From: CAMFLJ01 sp965279255
Lineage (GTDB): Bacteria > Actinomycetota > Acidimicrobiia > Acidimicrobiales > Acidimicrobilacustridaceae
NCBI GenBank assembly: GCA_965279255.1
Contig: OZ257146.1
Span: forward strand, 3,596,001 to 3,660,000
Direction: 5' to 3'
DNA length: 64,000 nucleotides
The translations under genes were made by a program, and so were the position numbers. This document shows positions 58,484 to 64,000 of this stretch, one piece after another; the first letter of the stretch is position 1; each line of letters opens with the position of its first letter. The notes beneath the pieces are model-generated. The model did no database searches. It was not told the origin of the DNA and worked only from the letters and a program-made list of their open reading frames with translations.

Positions 58484-61400
58484 TCAGCGGATGAGCTCGC
58501 CCGTGCGATCGACGGGCACCGGGCGCCCGAGCAGGTAGCCCTGGGCCAGGTGGACCCCGGCGTCGTGGAGGGCCTCGCGCTCGGCATCGGTCTCGACGCC
58601 CTCGGCGATGACCCGGCAGCCGTGCTCCTCGGCGAAGGTGACGAGGGTGCGCACGAAGGCCTGGCGGGCCGCGTCGATCTCGATGCCGGTGACCGTGGTG
58701 CGGTCGAGCTTCATGTACGAGGGCCGGAGGTGCTCGAGCAGGGCGAGGCTGTCGTAGCCGGCCCCGGCGTCGTCGACGGCGACCGACACGTTGCCCGGCA
58801 GGCTGGCCGCCCACTCGGCGGGATCGGTGACCCCGTCGGCGCTGTACTCGACCACGACGGGGCAGGGGGCGCCCGCCAGCACCTCGGCGAGCACGTCGGA
58901 CCGGTTGGCCAACGCGGCGGAGACGTTGATCGACACCCACGCGCCCGGCGGCAGCTCGGCCGCCGCGGCGAGCGCGCAGCGGACCAGCTCGGCGTCGAGC
59001 TCCACCGCCCGGCCGGTCGCCTCCGCGTCGGCGAGGGCGACGTCGGGCCGGCGTCCGTCGGCGAAACGGGTGAGGGCCTCGAAGCCGACGGGCTGGCCGA
59101 GCTCCAGGTCGACGATGGGCTGGAAGACGCTGAAGAACGCGAACTCCTCGAACGAGCCCGATGCCATCGGACCGGCCGGTGCCTGGGCCCGGGCGGCCGC
59201 GGCCACCAGGTCCGGGTGCTCGATCGGGCCCTCCTGGGCCACGGCGCCGTCGGCCCGGGCCTCCCGGGAGACCTCGCGGCTGGGCCGGCGGGCGATGACC
59301 GACGTGGCCGCCGCGTCGGCGGTGCCGTAGTAGAGCACCGACGCCCAGTCGGTGACGACGGGAGCGCTGCCACCGTCGAGGGTCGGCGCGGTGGCCGTGA
59401 CCGCACGGACCGGCACGGGCTTGTAGAGCCAGCCCCGGAGCTGCAGCCACAGGTCGACGGTGCAGTTCCACAGGCCGACGAAGGCGACCAGGGCGTAGAG
59501 CGCCAGCACCGCGTTGAGCGTGGCGTAGGCCAGGTTCTCCCATCGGTGCAGACGGATGTCGAGCACGATCGTGTACGTGGCGAAGGCGATCAGGGCCATC
59601 GGAGCGAGGATGTAGAGCGCCCGGGCGGTCGTGCGGTCCTGCACCTTCGGGGTGCGCTTGAAGGCGCTCTTCTCGCCGGTGACGAGCTGCAGGATCGAGG
59701 CGAAGCTGCCCGAGAGGTTCACCGGGAGCAGGATCAGGTTGAAGCCGTAGATGCGCAGCACGTCGAGCCGCTTGTAGCCGCAGTAGGCCAGGTCGGTCGA
59801 CATCATCACGAAGTACGGCAGGGCGACCAGCAGCAGGATCGGGTTCAGCAGCCCGCTGTTGAACGGGTAGCAGAGCATGATCAACAGGCAGATCGACGAC
59901 CAGAAGATCGACGCCATGTAGTTAACCCGCAGGAAGACCTCGCCGAAGCGGTTCTGCTCGCCGCGGGCCTTGCGGGCCTTCGACTGCTTGCGCAGCTTCG
60001 ACAGGATGAGCAGGCCGCCGTTGGCCCACCGCTGGCGCTGGACGCAGAGCGACCCGAAGTCCGGGGGCGTCGCCGAGTAGGCGAGCCGCTCCGGGTAGTT
60101 CAGGAGCGTCCAGCCGTGCACCCCGAGGTCGATGGTCGACTCGGTGTCCTCGATGACGGTGCGGTCCTGGATGTAGCGCCGGATCTCCCAGTCGCCCTCG
60201 TAGTCGATCTCGACGATGTCCTCGAGGGCCCGCTTGCGCAGGATGGCGTTGGCCCCGACCCAGAACGTGGCGTCGTAGTGGGTCATGCCCTGGTGGACGA
60301 TGTGCTGGAGGTCGGTGGTCGCACCGGCGATACGCTCGATGCGCGTCGCCGAGCCGGGGTAGGAGCTGTACGGCGTCTGGGCCACGCCGACCGTGGCGTG
60401 GGCGCTCTGCTCCATGAGGTGCAGGATCCGCACGGTGTACTCCGGCAGCAGCACGGAGTCCGCGTCGAGGGTCAGCACGTAGTCGGGGTCCGGCACCGTG
60501 AGGGTCGCCGAGTGGGGGGCGCAGGCCACGAGGGCGGTGCCCATCGGGGTGGCGACCTCCTTGTAGCTGCCGCCCATCAGCCCGATGTAGCTGTTGAGGT
60601 TCATCGCCTTGTTGGGCGCGTGGGAGAGCGACACGTACTGCTTGCGCTCGAAGCTCGAGAGCTCGGCCCGAAAGGTGGCGACCAGGCGGCGGTGGAGCTG
60701 ACGGATGCGACGCGCGGGGAGGGTGGCCCCCTCGGCGGCGGCCGCGTCGAGGGCTCCGGCGATGATCTCGAGGTCATCGGCCAACGCGCCCACCACGTGG
60801 TCGGCGAAGAAGGTGTCGGAGTGGTCGACGATGTCCTGGGCGGCGGCGAGGTCGCGCAGCCACGACACCGCGTACCGGTAGTCGGCCGCCACGGCGCGCA
60901 CGTCCTCGACGGTCGGCTGGGTGTCGCCGCCACCGGATCGCTCGAAGGCGTCGAGCGCGGCCTGGAAGCGGTCGCACGGCTCGGCGAGCAGGTCCTGGAT
61001 CCGGCCCGGGAGGTCACGCGACTGCTGGAGGATCTCGCGGGCGTGGGTCGACGTGGGCTCGGGCGGGTCGTCGACCAGCAGCACGATGCGCAGGTAGGGG
61101 TGCTCCTGGAGGGCGGCCGAGAGCAGCGTCGTGCGCACGACCCGCTCGTCCTCCTGGTAGGAGGGCACGAGCACGGTGACGGTCGGGATGGTCTGCTCGA
61201 AGAAGTCGTCGATCGCGGCGCGGGGCGCCCGACGGTGCACCCGGCTCCGGTAGAAGAAGCCGATGCGGGTGATGAGGTAGGCCATCGCCGACGCGGTGAG
61301 GGCCGTGACCACGAACATGTAGACGATCGCCTCGATCACCAGGCGGGCGCTGTCGGCACGGCCTTCGATGAACTGCTGGAAGATCGTGAAGCACATGTAG

Positions 61401-61555
61401 GCGACCCACGCCGACACGGTCAGCACGATCGCCAGGCGGCCCATGCGGATGCGACGATCCGACACCGGGGGCGGCACCGTCGGCAGTGGCGCGTCGCGAC
61501 GATCGCTGCCCCACTGGCGGCGAGGCCGCTTCACCGGATCCATCGTCGACTGCAT
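58484..61555 (-). CDS. Cellulose-synthase-like GT2 glycosyltransferase fused to an EAL domain
   Basis: 1023 residues. Two N-terminal helices lead to a processive GT2 core: VLVPSYQEDE, LLVDDPPEP, LTLDADSVLL, VIEDTES and QRQRWANGG (the D, DxD, TED-like and QxxRW motifs). Five or more C-terminal helices follow (for example ALYILAPMALIAFATYTIVL). From about residue 785 an EAL domain is fused: FEALTRFAD, SINVSAAL, VEYSADG, VDDAGAGYDSL, YMKLDRT, IAEGVET, GYLLGRP. The usual E(L/I)TE is altered to EYSA(D), so catalysis is uncertain and it may sense c-di-GMP. It likely makes and exports a beta-linked polysaccharide. Confidence 0.88.
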   Translation of the reverse strand: MQSTMDPVKRPRRQWGSDRRDAPLPTVPPPVSDRRIRMGRLAIVLTVSAWVAYMCFTIFQQFIEGRADSARLVIEAIVYMFVVTALTASAMAYLITRIGFFYRSRVHRRAPRAAIDDFFEQTIPTVTVLVPSYQEDERVVRTTLLSAALQEHPYLRIVLLVDDPPEPTSTHAREILQQSRDLPGRIQDLLAEPCDRFQAALDAFERSGGGDTQPTVEDVRAVAADYRYAVSWLRDLAAAQDIVDHSDTFFADHVVGALADDLEIIAGALDAAAAEGATLPARRIRQLHRRLVATFRAELSSFERKQYVSLSHAPNKAMNLNSYIGLMGGSYKEVATPMGTALVACAPHSATLTVPDPDYVLTLDADSVLLPEYTVRILHLMEQSAHATVGVAQTPYSSYPGSATRIERIAGATTDLQHIVHQGMTHYDATFWVGANAILRKRALEDIVEIDYEGDWEIRRYIQDRTVIEDTESTIDLGVHGWTLLNYPERLAYSATPPDFGSLCVQRQRWANGGLLILSKLRKQSKARKARGEQNRFGEVFLRVNYMASIFWSSICLLIMLCYPFNSGLLNPILLLVALPYFVMMSTDLAYCGYKRLDVLRIYGFNLILLPVNLSGSFASILQLVTGEKSAFKRTPKVQDRTTARALYILAPMALIAFATYTIVLDIRLHRWENLAYATLNAVLALYALVAFVGLWNCTVDLWLQLRGWLYKPVPVRAVTATAPTLDGGSAPVVTDWASVLYYGTADAAATSVIARRPSREVSREARADGAVAQEGPIEHPDLVAAAARAQAPAGPMASGSFEEFAFFSVFQPIVDLELGQPVGFEALTRFADGRRPDVALADAEATGRAVELDAELVRCALAAAAELPPGAWVSINVSAALANRSDVLAEVLAGAPCPVVVEYSADGVTDPAEWAASLPGNVSVAVDDAGAGYDSLALLEHLRPSYMKLDRTTVTGIEIDAARQAFVRTLVTFAEEHGCRVIAEGVETDAEREALHDAGVHLAQGYLLGRPVPVDRTGELIR

Positions 61556-61780
61556 GTTCTCTCCCGTGGTTCGTGACCCGACATCGACGTCGCGGTGGCG
61601 TGATCACCATCGGACGTCACGGAGCTTCTTCGACGGAAACCCCGTGGAACTTCAAGGAAAGGTCCGTATGACTCATTCGACAGACGTTTCCCTCAGGAGC
61701 GGAGCGCGACCGACCGAAGAACCTCCCGACACACCCGTCGGCCCCCGCCGTCGGGTCGAGCCCACGGCGAAGGATCCACG
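61556..61780. other. Divergent promoter region of the GT2-EAL and GH18 genes
   Basis: 225 nt, slightly less GC-rich than the flanks. GGTCCGTATGACTCATTCGAC contains an out-of-place ATG (61668) in an unrelated frame. I looked for riboswitch-like conserved loops (c-di-GMP and c-di-AMP types) and saw none I could support. No clear palindrome was found. Confidence 0.4.
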
Positions 61781-63361
61781 ATGACCGCAGCACCCCCGGC
61801 CGGCGCAGCCGCACCCGTCGAGCCCCACGGCCCGACCGAGCGACTGTCGCTCGTGCGACTGAGCATCGTGGTGCTGATCGTCGCGGCCGTCATCGGGGTC
61901 GCGTTCACCGGCGTGCGCAAGGCCGTGGCCGACGCCCAGCCCCGCGCCAAGTCGTGGAGCGTGCCGTACGTCGACGTGACCCTCACCCCGACCTACCAGT
62001 TCCAGGATCCGCAGTCGAACCCCTCCCGCGACGTGGCGCTGGCCTTCGTGGTGGCCGATCCCGGTGAGCCGTGCCGGCCCAGCTGGGGTGGCGCCTACAC
62101 CCTCGACGAGGCCGGCGACGACCTCGACCTCGACCGCCGCATCCAGCAGCTGCGGGGCGCCGGCGGCGACGCCATGATCTCCTTCGGCGGGCTCACCAAC
62201 AGCGAGCTGGCCCTCGCCTGCACCGACCAGGCGGCCCTCACCGAGGCCTACCGGGCCGTCATCGACCGCTACGACGCCACGGTGATCGACCTCGACCTCG
62301 AGGGCGCGGCCCTGAGCGACACCGCCTCGATCGAGCGTCGGGCTGCCGCCATCGCCACGGTCCAGCAGGAGAAGCAGGCGAAGGGCGAGACGCTCGACGT
62401 CTGGCTCACCCTCCCCGTCGCCACCAGCGGGCTGACCGCCGACGGCCAGCAGGTCGTCCGCGCCAACCTCCAGGCGGGGGTCGAGCTGCTCGGCGTGAAC
62501 GTCATGACCATGAACTTCGGCAGCACCCAGAGCCCGACCGCCGACATGCTGTCGGCCAGCGAGAAGGCGCTCGACGCCACCGCTACCCAGGTCGGTGACC
62601 TCTACCGCGAGCAGGGCACCAACCTCGACGAGGCGAAGCGCTGGGCCCGCATCGGGGCCACCCCGATGATCGGCCAGAACGACGTCGACGGCGAGGTCTT
62701 CACCCTCGACGACGCCCGCTCCTTCGTGGAGTTCGCCCAGAAGAAGGGCCTCGCCCGGGTCTCGACCTGGTCCCTCAACCGAGACCGCTCGTGCGGCGCC
62801 ACGTTCAGCGCGGTGGCCGTGCACTCCAACACCTGCAGCGGCGTGGCCCAGGAGCCGCTCGAGTTCGCATCGATCTTCGACGTCCTGCCCGGACGGGCCC
62901 CCACCTCGGGTGCCGTCGACGCCGTGACCGTGCCCGACCAGACCCCCTCGGCCGACGACCCGGCCCGCAGCCCCTACCCGGTGTGGCGCCCGACGGCGCA
63001 GTACCCGGAGGGCTACAAGGTCGTGTGGAAGGGCTCCGTCTACCAGGCCAAGTGGTACAACCAGGGCGCCGACCCCTCGACGGTCGTCGGCAGCCAGTGG
63101 GAGACCCCGTGGGCCCTGATCGGGCCGGTCGGGCCCGACGACGTGGCCCCGACGATCACCACCGTGCCGCCCGGGAGCCTTCCCACCTGGGACCCGACCA
63201 CGCTCTACGAGAAGGGCACGACCGTCAGCTACGACGGTCTCCCCTACCAGGCCCGGTGGACGACGAAGGGCGACGCGCCGTCGACCCAGTTCCCCGTCGG
63301 CCCCGAGGCCCCGTGGAAGCCCCTGTTCCAGGTGCCCGGCGAGCCGGCGACCTCGGAGTGA
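61781..63361 (+). CDS. Membrane-anchored GH18 family protein with two carbohydrate-binding modules
   Basis: 526 residues. A signal anchor (LSIVVLIVAAVIGVAFTGV) is followed by a GH18-type barrel: VALAFVVADPGEPCRPSWGG, GGDAMISFGGLTNSELALAC, and the catalytic VIDLDLEG (DxDxE). LGVNVMTMNFG and ARVSTWSLNRD are further barrel strands. Two C-terminal chitin-binding type-3-like modules (YPVWRPTAQYPEGYKVVWKGSVYQAKWYNQGADP and a second at LPTWDPTTLYEKGTTVSYDGLPYQARWTTKG) follow. Chitin- or poly-N-acetylglucosamine-like polymers are the expected substrates. Divergent from the GT2-EAL gene, suggesting it trims that product. Confidence 0.85.
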   Translation: MTAAPPAGAAAPVEPHGPTERLSLVRLSIVVLIVAAVIGVAFTGVRKAVADAQPRAKSWSVPYVDVTLTPTYQFQDPQSNPSRDVALAFVVADPGEPCRPSWGGAYTLDEAGDDLDLDRRIQQLRGAGGDAMISFGGLTNSELALACTDQAALTEAYRAVIDRYDATVIDLDLEGAALSDTASIERRAAAIATVQQEKQAKGETLDVWLTLPVATSGLTADGQQVVRANLQAGVELLGVNVMTMNFGSTQSPTADMLSASEKALDATATQVGDLYREQGTNLDEAKRWARIGATPMIGQNDVDGEVFTLDDARSFVEFAQKKGLARVSTWSLNRDRSCGATFSAVAVHSNTCSGVAQEPLEFASIFDVLPGRAPTSGAVDAVTVPDQTPSADDPARSPYPVWRPTAQYPEGYKVVWKGSVYQAKWYNQGADPSTVVGSQWETPWALIGPVGPDDVAPTITTVPPGSLPTWDPTTLYEKGTTVSYDGLPYQARWTTKGDAPSTQFPVGPEAPWKPLFQVPGEPATSE

Positions 63362-63394
63362 CCGTCTCGGTGGCCGCACCGTAGGATCCCCGCG

Positions 63395-64000
63395 ATGAGC
63401 GAAGAGGGGTCCGCACGGGTCGCCGTCGTCACCGGGGCCGCCCGTGGCATGGGGGCCGCCACCGCCCGCCGCCTCGCCGAGCGCGGCTTCACCGTCGCCC
63501 TGATCGACCTGCCCCTCGAGCCCGACGGCCGCGTCGCCGAGCTGCCCGGCCCCTACCTGCCGTCGCACAGCAGCGACCTCGACGTGGCCGCGGCCGCGTG
63601 CGATGGCCGGGGCGAGGCCCACGCCGCCGACGTGCGCGACGCCGAGGCCCTCGGCCGGGTCATCGACGCCGTGGTCGACCGCCACGGCCGCATCGACGTC
63701 GCCGTGGCCGCCGCCGGAGCCATCGCCGGCGGCGCTCCCACCTGGGAGACCTCCGACGAGGTCTGGCGGGCCATGATCGACGTGAACCTCACCGGCGTCT
63801 TCAACCTGGCCCGGGCCGTCGTGCCCCGCCTGCTCGACGCGCCTCTCCCCCGCACCGGGCGCTTCGTGGCCATCGCCTCGGCGGCCGCCCACCACGGCCT
63901 GCCGGAGCTGGCCGCCTACACCGCCGCCAAGCACGGCGTGGCCGGCCTGGTGAAGGCCCTGGCCGCCGAGCTGGGTGCCACCGGGGTCACGGCCAACGCC
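63395..64000 (+). CDS. Short-chain dehydrogenase (mycofactocin-associated subgroup likely), cut off by the window
   Basis: 202 residues visible, open at the right edge. SDR motifs are VTGAARGMGAATARRLA, LIDLP, DVRD, AAAGAIAGG, IASAAAHHG (Ser) and YTAAKHG (Tyr/Lys). An insertion after the second strand (PYLPSHSSDLDVAAAACDGRG) resembles the longer loop of mycofactocin-coupled SDRs that hold NAD non-exchangeably. If so, it would use the mycofactocin made by the cluster at 41-46 kb. The assignment to that subgroup is moderate. Confidence 0.7.
   Translation, partial: MSEEGSARVAVVTGAARGMGAATARRLAERGFTVALIDLPLEPDGRVAELPGPYLPSHSSDLDVAAAACDGRGEAHAADVRDAEALGRVIDAVVDRHGRIDVAVAAAGAIAGGAPTWETSDEVWRAMIDVNLTGVFNLARAVVPRLLDAPLPRTGRFVAIASAAAHHGLPELAAYTAAKHGVAGLVKALAAELGATGVTANA

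Noticed and set aside
58550..61576. Plus-strand frame of 1008 codons
   Set aside because: It is antisense to the GT2-EAL gene, whose motifs are unmistakable.
61556..61780. c-di-GMP or c-di-AMP riboswitch upstream of the GT2-EAL or GH18 gene
   Set aside because: I could not find the conserved loops or a convincing pairing pattern.
1..64000. CRISPR array, tRNA, rRNA or insertion sequence
   Set aside because: No regularly spaced repeats, no cloverleaf or rRNA sequence in the short gaps, and no transposase-like protein was seen.

Overview
The window is about 70% or more G+C with GTG/ATG starts and heavy 4-nt gene overlaps. Its gene content (PknG/GlnX/GlnH module, mycofactocin genes, PadR/MarR regulators, amidohydrolase/SDR/MaoC catabolic genes, DUF1214 proteins) points to an actinobacterium. 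A member of the Acidimicrobiia is my best guess, but that is inference from family content only. I see no rRNA, tRNA, CRISPR array, transposase or phage gene.

Layout. 0-17 kb: a truncated EAL-GAF c-di-GMP protein, amidohydrolase and CitE-like lyase genes around a perfect palindrome, membrane proteins, a PadR regulator, two convergent overlapping AI-2E-type transporters, a PhyH-type dioxygenase, the SbcCD nuclease, a secreted esterase and a membrane glycosyltransferase. 18.3-32.1 kb: one eleven-gene operon, nearly all genes overlapping by 1 or 4 nt. It encodes an aspartate decarboxylase-type aminotransferase, a TelA-like protein, a membrane-anchored helical protein, a CbbX-type AAA+ ATPase, GlnX, GlnH, a helical protein, PknG kinase, a PP2C phosphatase, a VWA protein and an FHA protein. 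This extends the known mycobacterial GlnH-GlnX-PknG amino-acid-sensing pathway and is the best candidate here for an undescribed system. The phosphatase even begins with a GarA-like phospho-acceptor sequence.

32.1-36 kb: a four-gene catabolic operon (amidohydrolase, SDR, MaoC-like, epoxide hydrolase). 36-41 kb: a DedA protein, a frameshifted alpha/beta hydrolase, and a probable restriction-modification operon (RHH regulator, beta-class methyltransferase with a C-terminal extension, candidate nuclease). 41.1-45.8 kb: mycofactocin genes mftA-mftB-mftC facing mftD, which shares an operon with a Coq4-motif protein and an unknown. 46-54 kb: a lytic-transglycosylase-like protein, an ECF42-type sigma factor with its YCII partner, and a duplicated module of DUF1214 proteins and orphan substrate-binding lipoproteins. 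54-64 kb: a MarR-XRE fusion regulator, a questin-oxidase-like gene behind a textbook SoxR-type promoter, a Tat-exported amidohydrolase, and a divergent pair of a cellulose-synthase-like glycosyltransferase fused to an EAL domain and a membrane-anchored GH18 protein with chitin-binding-type modules. A truncated SDR ends the window.

Scattered between genes, and once inside a coding frame, are long imperfect hairpins that fall into at least two sequence families. They look like a genome-specific palindromic repeat rather than ordinary terminators, because none has a T-tract.
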